NCBI GenBank assembly: GCA_009839835.1
Contig: VXOY01000020.1
Span: forward strand, 1-33,637
DNA length: 33,637 nucleotides
From: Candidatus Spechtbacteria bacterium SB0662_bin_43
GTDB lineage: Bacteria; Patescibacteriota; Minisyncoccia; Spechtbacterales; 2-12-FULL-38-22
Direction of reading: 5' to 3'
In this document: positions 1-8,770 of the stretch, piece after piece
How the letters are laid out: each line of letters begins with the position of its first letter
Position numbering within the stretch: position 1 is the stretch's first letter
Position numbers and translations under genes: made by a program
The notes under the pieces: generated by a model
Told to the model about the DNA's origin: nothing
Seen by the model: only the letters and a program-made list of their open reading frames with translations
The model's database searches: none

Positions 1-57
1 AGATTCCATGATCATATCAATCCACAAGCAACTGGTACTGTTGTTGTTTTGGAGTGA
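1..57 (+). CDS. C-terminal fragment of a cupredoxin-like protein (5' truncated by window edge)
   Basis: Frame 1 reads RFHDHINPQATGTVVVLE*, closely resembling the C-terminus of the cupredoxin-like protein at 15547-16038 ([18 protein letters not shown]). Confidence 0.7.
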   Translation, partial: RFHDHINPQATGTVVVLE

Positions 58-229
58 AACATTTCTATGGCTGTGTTGAAGAACTATAGATACCTGCTAC
101 CATACACGCTTCTCTTTTTCTTTCTTCTTTCATATATATAACCCGTCTGTTTTTGCTCACGGCGATCAGGTACACACATTTATTGACTCTGCAGGAGAAC
201 AAAAAGAGAAGATTCAAGAGTGTCTTGTA

Positions 230-1468
230 ATGCCAGAAGGAGAAGATTCGTGCTATTTTGCTGTTTGTGAAGAACAAAACTCCTACCTATGCGCCCAAGA
301 CATACTTGATGCTGTAGTATTTCTTGCAGGCCCTGAAGAAGCAACAGGGATTCTTGAGGATATTATGGCAAGCACCTTGTTCGCCATACAGACAGATGGA
401 CACCAGTTGTCGCACGTCATAGGAAGAGCAACATCGCACCACTTCGGGTTGTCTGGTAAGTCATTTTTACGATGTCCTGCCGACTTTAATTACGGTTGTC
501 AGCATGGCTTTTTTGAGGATGCGCTCATACAACATGCCACGCCCGTGAAAGCAGCAACTGAAATTTGTGAACATATACCAGACCGTCCCTATAAAAATAA
601 GTTTTATTGCTACCACGGCGTTGGGCATGGGTTTATGTTCCACGAGTCATATCACCTGAAAAATGCACTTGATCTTTGCGATGCACTGCCATCATTTACT
701 GCACAGGAAGGGTGCTACCAGGGCGTTTTTATGGAAAATGTGAATGGTTTTTTCAGCGACGCTGAAGGAGAGAAAGGGTTCACTGATAACGACACTCTTG
801 CGCCCTGTAACCGCATTAAAGATACATACCGCCATCAATGTTATGAAAATCACGCAAGCTATATACTATTCCATCATAACAATTCAATAAGAGATGCTTC
901 GCACGCCTGCCTGGGTGCAGGAGACTATATTTCCAGCTGCATCAACTCCCTCGGACTTATGGTCACAAACCCTGGTTGGCAGCAAACACTTCGCGGGTCG
1001 TTCAACGGAACATTCACTGAAATTGCTGCACACTTATGCAATCAATTCCCAGCTGACCATATTGAAACCTGTCAGTTAGCCGCTATCTCAAATCTTTCCA
1101 ATTTTGACACGACTGATATCAGACGACAGGTTGAACTTTGCCTATTCTTTGAAGGCAATACAGATCGCTGTTTTGAGACAATTGGCACTCTCCTTATCAA
1201 TGTTGCTGCAAGCCAAGACGAGGTAATGAAAAGCTGCGAGGCTGCACCAGAAGAATTTCGAGACGAGTGCTACTACCCCAACCTCAACCAACAGCAACAA
1301 AACGCTACAAACGAACAAGATAAGACCACAACAGGGCTATCATCCTTTCAGCTGCCCTATCCACTACTGATAGTCGGATGTGCCATACCTGCTATATTTT
1401 TGATATATTATTTCTATCGGTCAAAAAAGAAGCGCGAAAGATTTATCAACAAACAGATAACACAATAA
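230..1468 (+). CDS. Cys/His-rich extracellular protein with C-terminal TM anchor; unknown function; N-terminus probably lies upstream in another frame (67-139)
   Basis: Long ORF with repeated Cys pairs, motif FYCYHGVGHGF, and C-terminal hydrophobic segment followed by KKKRER. Frame stays open upstream to nt 80 (NPSVFAHGDQVHTFIDSAGEQKEKIQECLV). Confidence 0.8.
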   Translation: MPEGEDSCYFAVCEEQNSYLCAQDILDAVVFLAGPEEATGILEDIMASTLFAIQTDGHQLSHVIGRATSHHFGLSGKSFLRCPADFNYGCQHGFFEDALIQHATPVKAATEICEHIPDRPYKNKFYCYHGVGHGFMFHESYHLKNALDLCDALPSFTAQEGCYQGVFMENVNGFFSDAEGEKGFTDNDTLAPCNRIKDTYRHQCYENHASYILFHHNNSIRDASHACLGAGDYISSCINSLGLMVTNPGWQQTLRGSFNGTFTEIAAHLCNQFPADHIETCQLAAISNLSNFDTTDIRRQVELCLFFEGNTDRCFETIGTLLINVAASQDEVMKSCEAAPEEFRDECYYPNLNQQQQNATNEQDKTTTGLSSFQLPYPLLIVGCAIPAIFLIYYFYRSKKKRERFINKQITQ

Positions 1469-1472
1469 GAGG

Positions 1473-1544
1473 AGCGGGTGAAGGGAATCGAACCCTCGTT
1501 TCTACCATGGCAAGGTAGTGTAATAGCCACTATACGACACCCGC
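1473..1544 (-). tRNA. tRNA-Gly (GCC)
   Basis: Cloverleaf GCGGGTG...CACCCGC; anticodon arm CTACC-TTGCCAT-GGTAG; no encoded CCA. Confidence 0.93.
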
Positions 1545-1550
1545 TTGTTG

Positions 1551-1622
1551 TGCCGCGAGAGCGAATCGAACGCTCGACACGATGCTCTTCAAGCATCTGC
1601 TCTACCACTGAGCTACCGCGGC
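1551..1622 (-). tRNA. tRNA-Phe (GAA)
   Basis: Cloverleaf; anticodon arm GATGC-TTGAAGA-GCATC; no encoded CCA. Confidence 0.93.
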
Positions 1623-1742
1623 ATCACCAAATACCTTTTTATGGTATAGAAATTTTACTCGTATGACAAGAGAACACATTGCGCCATCGCTCGCAAAGAA
1701 CACGGAAATTACTCCCCCTTCCTCCCTCTTAGTGCGCTTACT

Positions 1743-2159
1743 CTAAGCAAACTTTATAATAGCAGTAATGATAAGAATACAGACAACTTCGTAGCCTGAA
1801 ATGATACCCCATACGTGCAGTGCTTTCTTGTTGTTACCATACTGAAAGAGGAATCCAGCCAAAGACATCAAGAGTACCACGGCAACCAGCCCAAGCATTG
1901 AAACAAGAGACAGAGGCGCCTCTGCAAGCGAGAAAATACCAATAAGGATAGCGAGGCTCAATAACCCAAGAAGCTGTACTCCCATCGCAAGCCAATTATC
2001 TTTCTCGTCCTCCTTCTTGCCCATCAATTTCATATACTGATCCCGAAATAACACACCGTACCACACCCAACCAACAAGAAAAACAATAACAGCACTCACA
2101 ACAACGTGGAGCCAGGGTAAATCCCCTAATGTTGAAAGAATATCATTTATCATAGTCAA
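1743..2159 (-). CDS. DUF1761-like small membrane protein
   Basis: LHVVVSAVIVFLVGWVWYGVLFRDQYMKLMGK pattern; four predicted TM segments. Confidence 0.7.
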   Translation of the reverse strand: MTMINDILSTLGDLPWLHVVVSAVIVFLVGWVWYGVLFRDQYMKLMGKKEDEKDNWLAMGVQLLGLLSLAILIGIFSLAEAPLSLVSMLGLVAVVLLMSLAGFLFQYGNNKKALHVWGIISGYEVVCILIITAIIKFA

Positions 2160-2260
2160 ATATAATAAGTAATTACTCTGTAGTATAAGAAAGGATAGCG
2201 ATTAAAACAAGGTTTTGTCGCAGAAAACAGCGTACTGCGCCCGAATACAATAGAAAATAT

Positions 2261-2755
2261 CTACCATAGAATGAGTGCGATGGCTAACGTCATCATTCCC
2301 ATATTCTCTACCAAGGTTACATACGTCAGTGGGACATTGAGGGCACTACCAAGACAGACACATTGTATATCGTTTTGCTTTCTTATAGCAAAAAGTACAC
2401 CAATACCACTAAACAACATGAGTGCCGCTTCTACCAACAACAACCAATCTGGGTGAAATCCTGACAACATACTAAAGCCAAATGCAATCTCAATAAACGG
2501 ATAGACGTACCCGTATCCACGCCAACGAGCAGCAAGCAGGTCATATAAGGCGTATCCATCAACAAATTCCCTCAAGCTCAGAAGTTTGAGTCCACCGAAG
2601 ACAAGAAAAAAGCCTGCCATAAAATGCACCACAAATGCATATACACCCTGATCAATGCTGGTCACTGCAGCAGTAGCAGTAATCAGGACAATAACAACAA
2701 TGAGCGGGAGATAGTTGTTCTGCGTGTAGCTATGTTTTGCGTGGTTGTGTTCCAT
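2261..2755 (-). CDS. DoxX/MauE-like redox-associated membrane protein
   Basis: Multi-TM protein with GGLKLLSLREFVDGYALYDLLAARWRGYGYVYPFIEIAFG and CVCLGSALNVPLTYVTLVEN. Start likely at MEHNHAKHS rather than the upstream Met. Confidence 0.65.
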   Translation of the reverse strand: MEHNHAKHSYTQNNYLPLIVVIVLITATAAVTSIDQGVYAFVVHFMAGFFLVFGGLKLLSLREFVDGYALYDLLAARWRGYGYVYPFIEIAFGFSMLSGFHPDWLLLVEAALMLFSGIGVLFAIRKQNDIQCVCLGSALNVPLTYVTLVENMGMMTLAIALILW

Positions 2756-2759
2756 AAAA

Positions 2760-4190
2760 CTATCGCACAATAATGGATGTTGTCATTCCAGCATCTGCAT
2801 GTTCTGCAATATGACAATGATTTAACCATTTCCCTTTATCAAGAGGAACAAGTCCAACCTCCACTGTCTCTTGTGCCCCAACAAGGACTGTATCTCGAAA
2901 GTATGGTTCTTTGACAGACCGCCCGTTGCGAGCGATGACCTTGAAAAATTGCCCGTGTAAATGCATGGGGTGGAGACGAAATGACTTATTTTCAAAAGCA
3001 ATCTTATTAAATTCCCCACTCTGAAGTACAAGGGGGGTGTGTTCTGAAAATGTTTCTCCGTTGATCGTCCACTCAAGACCAGTGCCAGAATTGCGTGCAT
3101 CAAGCACATACCTCTTGTCCACTGGAACATCTACAGCATCAGTCCAATCAGGAACTTGTTCGTTTTGTGGGTAAGGAAATGATGGTGTTACAACAGAGTT
3201 CCCCTCAACAACAATTGTTCCTAATATATTCCTATGCCTTGTAAACTCGTCGTACACATCAAAAGACTTGCCAGCTGCGTTTTTAGGAATTGTTATATCA
3301 ACATCTATACGATTGCCAGGTGCGAGCACAAAACCATTTACATGAAATGCTTCCTTGACATACATACCATCAACAGCGATAACTTTTGCGTCCAAAGAAC
3401 CAAAATTCGTTGTGTAAACACGACCATTTGAAACATTGATTACGCGAAGGCGAATTCTCTCTCCTGGCTGTGCTCGCAACACCTCTTGCAATGAGCTGTT
3501 GACCGTAATAACATTGCCCCACCTGCCATCGTGCGCTAAGTCGTGTTGCGTTACAAAGTAAGGATCTATTTGATACGTATCTTCTAACAACCAATCATCA
3601 ATGACCCAAACCCTATCTTGAGAATACTGTTCGCTGTACTCATCTTCTACAATAAGCACTCCATACAGCCCTCTCTCTAACTGCTCGCTTGAGTTTTCGT
3701 GTGGGTGAAACCAAAACGTGCCTGCGTCTTTAGGGGTAAATTCATAGACAAACGACTCACCCCTCCGAACGGTGAGTTGCGTAATGTCTGGCACACCATC
3801 CATTCTGTTTGGTACGCGGATACCGTGAAAATGTATTGTGCTTGGTTGCCAAAGGTTATTTGTAAAATTGATTCGTACTGTATCCCCTTTACGCACCCGT
3901 ATCTCTGGACCTGGAACAGTACCATTGTAGCTCCACACACTTGTTGAATGTCCTTTGACTATCTCAAGTTGCCCCATACTAGCTACAATGTCCACTTCTA
4001 CAACCCTACCATCTTGTTTATGCTCTTTAGGATATGCTCCTGAAAACTCTTCTGCGAGCGCTTCTTTAGCGTTCGAGAACGGTGAAGAGTCGTTATCAAG
4101 GACAGAAAATACAAGCAGGAAAGAAACAATAACTCCGAGAATAACTATTGACACGGCAATGAGTATTGTACTATTTTTAGATTTTTTCAT
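2760..4190 (-). CDS. Multicopper oxidase (laccase/CueO-like), N-terminally membrane-anchored
   Basis: Copper-binding motifs TIHFHGI, FWFHPHE, HPMHLHGQFF and NHCHIAEHADAGM; N-terminal TM in MKKSKNSTILIAVSIVILGVIVSFLLVF. Confidence 0.92.
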   Translation of the reverse strand: MKKSKNSTILIAVSIVILGVIVSFLLVFSVLDNDSSPFSNAKEALAEEFSGAYPKEHKQDGRVVEVDIVASMGQLEIVKGHSTSVWSYNGTVPGPEIRVRKGDTVRINFTNNLWQPSTIHFHGIRVPNRMDGVPDITQLTVRRGESFVYEFTPKDAGTFWFHPHENSSEQLERGLYGVLIVEDEYSEQYSQDRVWVIDDWLLEDTYQIDPYFVTQHDLAHDGRWGNVITVNSSLQEVLRAQPGERIRLRVINVSNGRVYTTNFGSLDAKVIAVDGMYVKEAFHVNGFVLAPGNRIDVDITIPKNAAGKSFDVYDEFTRHRNILGTIVVEGNSVVTPSFPYPQNEQVPDWTDAVDVPVDKRYVLDARNSGTGLEWTINGETFSEHTPLVLQSGEFNKIAFENKSFRLHPMHLHGQFFKVIARNGRSVKEPYFRDTVLVGAQETVEVGLVPLDKGKWLNHCHIAEHADAGMTTSIIVR

Positions 4191-4339
4191 ATCAGTACTG
4201 CACCACAAACAAAAAAGCGGGAATAGATATAGTATCCCTTTCATTTTAATCTATGGAGCGCGTTATGTACAGACAAACATTGATACACATAACCATATAT
4301 GATATTAAAAACATACCAACTCCTTGAAAGGAGGAGGAA

Positions 4340-4525
4340 ATGGAAACCAAAGAGCACGCCTGCATCTTTTTCATAGAATCCCCGCAAGGCGAATTCTCAG
4401 TAGGCGTTTGTCGTATCTGTGGCGCAAAGAAAGAGTTTGCCAACGCAGCAGAAAACGCTCCTCTCCACAAAACCCACAAAGAACGGTGGAATCAAAAAGG
4501 ATTTAAGCGCACACCCAAGAAATAA
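4340..4525 (+). CDS. Small zinc-ribbon-like protein (CRICGAKKEF)
   Basis: Strong Shine-Dalgarno AAAGGAGGAGG immediately upstream of ATG; CxxC motif; followed by a terminator hairpin. Confidence 0.65.
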   Translation: METKEHACIFFIESPQGEFSVGVCRICGAKKEFANAAENAPLHKTHKERWNQKGFKRTPKK

Positions 4526-4542
4526 CATCCACCCGCACCCCA

Positions 4543-4574
4543 AGAGAACAAAAACAACATTGTTCTCTTTTTTT
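4543..4574 (+). terminator. Rho-independent terminator
   Basis: AGAGAACAA...TTGTTCTCT stem followed by TTTTTT. Confidence 0.75.
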
Positions 4575-4644
4575 GTCGTGAGGCAGCAATGCCCTCAAAA
4601 CATCACTCTGTTTCTCAACACCCATCTCTACGAAAAGATGGGTT

Positions 4645-5106
4645 TTAGAACGAAGCAATAAACTCAAGGACGTTTCGTGCATGTCCTTCTGGTTGTACGT
4701 CTTTCCAATGTCTCCGTACAGTACCGTTTTCGTCTATGAAAACAGTGCTTCGAACAATTCCTGCGGATTTTTTGCCGTTATCTTTTTGTTCACGCAGTGC
4801 ATCGTACGCCCTGAGCACATCTCCGCTTCCATCGCTCAAAAGGCGAATACTCAACTCGTGCTTGTTGCAGAAATCCTTGTGTGACTCTACGGTGTCTTTT
4901 GAAATACCAAGGATTACTGTGTTGTGATTAGAGAACTCTTCTTTCAGTCGCGAAAACTCCACTCCTTCTATTGTGCATCCTGGAGTATCATCTTTCGGAT
5001 AAAAATACAGCACCACTCGCTTTCCTGCATAATCAGAAAGCGAAACCATCGTGCCATCTTGATCTCTCAATACAAAACCCTCTGCTTTTTGTCCTTCTGT
5101 AATCAT
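4645..5106 (-). CDS. bcp: Thioredoxin-dependent peroxiredoxin (Bcp/PrxQ family)
   Basis: LYFYPKDDTPGCTIEGVEFSRL, ILGISKDTVESHKDFCNKHEL, STVFIDENGTVRRHW. Confidence 0.92.
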   Translation of the reverse strand: MITEGQKAEGFVLRDQDGTMVSLSDYAGKRVVLYFYPKDDTPGCTIEGVEFSRLKEEFSNHNTVILGISKDTVESHKDFCNKHELSIRLLSDGSGDVLRAYDALREQKDNGKKSAGIVRSTVFIDENGTVRRHWKDVQPEGHARNVLEFIASF

Positions 5107-5307
5107 ATAAAGAGTATATCACCCTCCATTATAAAAAGAAACTATGCCAAAGTGTCCATATGCACTTTTACGATGGGGGGGGTATTCAAACCATCCCCAT
5201 CTTCCAACTCAACAACGCAATAATCACCGCTAAAAATCAATCGTGGAAATATATACTGTTTCTTCACCATCCTATGCTGATGAGAGGATGGGACGATATA
5301 CGATAAA

Positions 5308-5709
5308 TTATGTCAAATCCATATAGGGATTATATGCCACTTCCCAGAGGTGTCCATCTAAGTCCTGAAAATAGCCAGAGTAGCCACCCCAAAAAACATC
5401 ACGCGATTCTTTGACGATGGTGGCGCCAGCGGCGCGTGCTTCCTCTATCATCTCATCCACCTTCTCTTTGCTGGGTTCGTTGTGCGCGATAGTAACACCC
5501 GAGAAACCGCTTCCCTGCTGCGAGATGGTCACATCTTCAGCCAATGCGTCCTTCGGATACAGCGAGAGAACGACGCCATTCATATCATAAAAAGCGATGG
5601 ATTCAGAAGAGTAAGACATAGGAACAAGCCCCAATCCCTCTTCATAAAACTTTCTCGCCCGCGTCAAATCCTCAACACCCAGAGTGATAATGGAAATTTT
5701 CGGTTTCAT
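5308..5709 (-). CDS. VOC (glyoxalase/bleomycin resistance) family protein
   Basis: ITLGVEDLTRARKFYEEGLGL and GGYSGYFQDLDGHLWEVAYNP. Confidence 0.9.
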   Translation of the reverse strand: MKPKISIITLGVEDLTRARKFYEEGLGLVPMSYSSESIAFYDMNGVVLSLYPKDALAEDVTISQQGSGFSGVTIAHNEPSKEKVDEMIEEARAAGATIVKESRDVFWGGYSGYFQDLDGHLWEVAYNPYMDLT

Positions 5710-5863
5710 ACACGCAATATAGCACAATCGGCAATAGATTCATCCATGAGGGCAAACAGCCCAACAAGAAGAAGTGAGAAATTTGTATAAATCAGCGGGC
5801 ACTGTATGCATCACATCAGTTGCGGTTGCTTTTTTCATAGTAACGTGCTGTAAACCTAATGTG

Positions 5864-5955
5864 TGGCGGAGGGGGTGGGATTCGAACCCACGAGGACCTG
5901 TAAAGACCCTACTTCTTTTCGAGAGAAGCCCATTCAACCACTCTGGCACCCCTCC
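5864..5955 (-). tRNA. tRNA-Ser (CGA), 3' CCA encoded
   Basis: Long variable arm; anticodon arm CTTCT-CTCGAAA-AGAAG; discriminator G followed by CCA. Confidence 0.9.
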
Positions 5956-6163
5956 TGATGCTTGTTATACGCGCTCTGCGCACCATAAAGATGACAAAGC
6001 ATTCCTTTCTCTATCGTATGCCTTTTTTGCGTCATTCGCAAGAAAAGATATTGTGTCGTACACGACAACATGAAATGAGAGGTGTGCCCGAACAGATGAG
6101 GGTGGAACAAAACGCTTCTCGCGTACAATACAGCAAGAGATGGAGGTTTCTTTCCCCTATCCG

Positions 6164-6196
6164 CCCACACAGCGCGCATATTGCGCGCTGTGTGGG
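6164..6196. repeat. Perfect inverted repeat between tRNA genes
   Basis: CCCACACAGCGCGC-ATATT-GCGCGCTGTGTGGG, 14-bp perfect GC-rich arms. Confidence 0.9.
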
Positions 6197-6206
6197 TGCA
6201 AACAAG

Positions 6207-6280
6207 CGCCCCTGGCAGGACTCGAACCTGCAACCCTTTCCTTAGGACGGAACCGCTCTATCCAATTGAGCTACAGAGGC
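6207..6280 (-). tRNA. tRNA-Arg (CCT)
   Basis: Cloverleaf; anticodon loop GTCCTAA; acceptor GCCTCTG/CAGGGGC; no encoded CCA. Confidence 0.9.
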
Positions 6281-6334
6281 AATACTTCTGCGTTTGTTAT
6301 ACCGCACATTCTCATAATGTGCTACTATACAAAT

Positions 6335-7363
6335 ATGTTAAAATATCGTCCTATCACCACGATTGCGAATAAAGCATCGAAGGCAGTTGTTAGCATTATA
6401 GCGACAAAAAACCTCCCAAAAATAGATGGATTCTACCCTGTGACAGTAGAGAATAAAAAATTCATCATCCCAAAATTTCAAAAAGAGGAGCGGACAGATG
6501 TGGATCTTGGGGGTGGAAGCGGATTTATCGTTCACCAAGACGGCATTGTTCTCACCAATAGCCACGTTGTTGAGGATCCAAACGCAGACTACACTGCTGT
6601 ACTGAGCAATGGAACCAGCAAGACGATGAAAATCATTGCTCGGGACCCGATTCACGACATCGCTATTTGCAGTATTGAGGGTTCAAACCACCCCAGCCTA
6701 TCGCTTGGCGACTCTTCTGCGCTCCAGCTGGGCGAGTATGTGCTTGCTGTTGGCAATGCGCTGGGTGAGTTCTCAAACACAGTGAGTTTGGGCATCATAT
6801 CGGGATTGAGTCGCTTTATACAAGCACAGGGGCAAAATCGCACAATGGAACATCTACGAGGGCTCATTCAAACTGACGCAGCTATCAACCCTGGCAATTC
6901 GGGTGGGCCCCTCATCAATATGCAAGGCAAAGTCATTGGTATCAACACTGCTGTCATTTCTGGGGCACAAAATCTTGGTTTTAGTATTCCTATCCACCAA
7001 GCAAAAGAGGACCTGAAGCAGATAGAGCAGTACGGGAGAATCCGTATTCCTTTCCTGGGCATTCGCTACCTTATTCTTGACCAAGAGCAGAGTAGGAAGC
7101 AAAAACTACCGTTTGAGTATGGGGCGTTGATAACGCGACCTGAAGCAGGCACTCCTGCGATCCTCAAGGGGTCAAGCGCAGAAAAAGCAGGACTTCAAGA
7201 GTACGACATCATCCTTGAGGCAAATGAGAGGAAAATCACCCCTTCTTTTACTCTACAAGACATCCTACAAAATCACTCTATTGGAGATAAAATACCACTC
7301 AAGGTGTGGCGTCAAGGCAAGGAACGTACAGTAACGATTGAGTTAGAGGAAAAAAAACAATAA
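6335..7363 (+). CDS. HtrA/DegP-like trypsin-family serine protease with PDZ domain
   Basis: Triad motifs LTNSHVVE, DPIHDIAI, NPGNSGGPL; C-terminal PDZ (SAEKAGLQEYDIILEANERKI). The longer annotated ORF start (6140) lies before the tRNA and is rejected. Confidence 0.9.
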   Translation: MLKYRPITTIANKASKAVVSIIATKNLPKIDGFYPVTVENKKFIIPKFQKEERTDVDLGGGSGFIVHQDGIVLTNSHVVEDPNADYTAVLSNGTSKTMKIIARDPIHDIAICSIEGSNHPSLSLGDSSALQLGEYVLAVGNALGEFSNTVSLGIISGLSRFIQAQGQNRTMEHLRGLIQTDAAINPGNSGGPLINMQGKVIGINTAVISGAQNLGFSIPIHQAKEDLKQIEQYGRIRIPFLGIRYLILDQEQSRKQKLPFEYGALITRPEAGTPAILKGSSAEKAGLQEYDIILEANERKITPSFTLQDILQNHSIGDKIPLKVWRQGKERTVTIELEEKKQ

Positions 7364-7521
7364 CGCGCGGCAGGAATTGGTGTGGCTGGGTTGGAGGAAG
7401 CGTTGGGATTGCATGAGGAGAATTCCGACCAAATAACCAACCAGGATTCTACCCCATAATGAGTAAGGTTATAGAAACAGTGAAGTGCGAGGAGTATGCC
7501 CTACAACCATGTTCCGTCTGT

Positions 7522-7556
7522 ACCAAAAAAGCAACACTTTGTGTTGCTTTTTTGGT
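7522..7556. terminator. Bidirectional rho-independent terminator between htrA-like and 3D-domain genes
   Basis: ACCAAAAAAGCAACAC-TTT-GTGTTGCTTTTTTGGT, perfect 16-bp arms with A- and T-tracts. Confidence 0.9.
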
Positions 7557-7568
7557 AAGAAACTACGA

Positions 7569-8474
7569 TTATGCTTCTTGTAAAATTTCTAATTCCAGGT
7601 TGCGGATACCGAATTGCAACGCCTCTTGTCGTGTGTGCATCCAAATATCCACGCGATGCCAGTACCGTTTGTTCATCCTATCTTCTACTACGAATACCGT
7701 ATCTCCGTACATAGAAGGAATCCTCACCTTTGTCCCAAATGGCAAAAAGTTTGCCGCTACAATACCCCACCGAACCCGCTTATTTGAAGCAGTAATGAAC
7801 GGTGTAGAGTCAGTCTGGTCTACTGTTGAGGAATATGCTGTCATTGGAACAACCATTCTTTCCTTCACAACGTACTGTTTATTGTCTTCAATCATAGCAA
7901 CAGGAGGAGAAGGATCTACAACAGTTTGTATTGCTACAGGTTCGTTCTCTGCCTCAATCCTCTCTACTTCTGCCTTTACTGACGATTTAACCTGTGTATT
8001 TGACATGTCTGAGAGTGCTATCTGGATAGGCAGTTCTGAGGGGTGCAAAATAGTGTGCTCCTGTATTGAATGAGGAGGAGATTGTTCAGGTGCTCGTTCT
8101 TGGACACGCGCAACAGATGTAAGAGCAATACTGTATTGCCAGTTTTTCTGTGCTATCGCCTGATTCAATGGTACAATGATGTGTTCTTGGTACTGATTTG
8201 GTTTTTTGTCGTTTGTTGTTTCTACGCCATCTACTGATGTATGTGCATAGGCACCATAAGAGTCGCTATTCTGATTCATATATGTCCCTATGATGAACAT
8301 AATGAGAATCAATCCAATAACGACCGCTCCCGAAAACTTATCTATATCTTTTGTTAGAAATGTACGATGCGCAGTATCCTGTACGTGAGATGAATAGTGC
8401 GCGTTATCAATTTGAGTACCTCCTGCCGCTTCCTTATCGCCTATATGCAACAAGAGGGATCGCAAGCTATACAT
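7569..8474 (-). CDS. 3D-domain (Asp-Asp-Asp) cell-wall protein with N-terminal TM
   Basis: MTAYSSTVDQTDSTPFITASNKRVRWGIVAANFLPFGTKVRIPSMYGDTVFVVEDRM...RVDIWM is a typical 3D domain; single TM at GAVVIGLILIMFIIGTYM. Confidence 0.85.
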   Translation of the reverse strand: MYSLRSLLLHIGDKEAAGGTQIDNAHYSSHVQDTAHRTFLTKDIDKFSGAVVIGLILIMFIIGTYMNQNSDSYGAYAHTSVDGVETTNDKKPNQYQEHIIVPLNQAIAQKNWQYSIALTSVARVQERAPEQSPPHSIQEHTILHPSELPIQIALSDMSNTQVKSSVKAEVERIEAENEPVAIQTVVDPSPPVAMIEDNKQYVVKERMVVPMTAYSSTVDQTDSTPFITASNKRVRWGIVAANFLPFGTKVRIPSMYGDTVFVVEDRMNKRYWHRVDIWMHTRQEALQFGIRNLELEILQEA

Positions 8475-8671
8475 AGTTCAACAGTCAATATAACCTCATT
8501 ACGCTTTATCTAAAAAGGTGATGAGTTGTTTTCTCCATCGTTTTCTTCCGTATGAGGAGAATACAACAGTATAACATATTTATGATAAAAATCAATGAAA
8601 AATGCGTATTTTCACCTAAGAAACGACACGATGAGATTGAGGGGAAAGAAAAAACAATAAAACAAGGTGGG

Positions 8672-8743
8672 TAGCGACCGTAAAACGTTTTTTGGCGGTT
8701 AGCGATAATCGGTTTAGCCCAGAAAAAACGTTTGGAGGCGCTA
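8672..8743. repeat. Short dispersed element with terminal inverted repeats, copy 1
   Basis: TAGCGACCGTAAAACGTTTTTTGGCGGTTAGCGATAATCGGTTTAGCCCAGAAAAAACGTTTGGAGGCGCTA; a homologous copy in opposite orientation is at 32906-32982. Confidence 0.8.
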
Positions 8744-8770
8744 TGTTAATCTAAAGAAAATATAGGCACA

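Noticed and set aside
5172-5181. G8 homopolymer as a phase-variable tract
   Set aside because: Located in intergenic sequence between bcp and the VOC gene with no ORF whose frame it would switch.
6140-6334. N-terminal extension of the HtrA-like ORF (AGLEPATLSLGRNRSIQLSYRG...)
   Set aside because: This is translation through tRNA-Arg (6207-6280, antisense); the real start is the ATG at 6335.
7459-8073. 204-aa plus-strand ORF
   Set aside because: Begins across the bidirectional terminator and is antisense to the 3D-domain gene.
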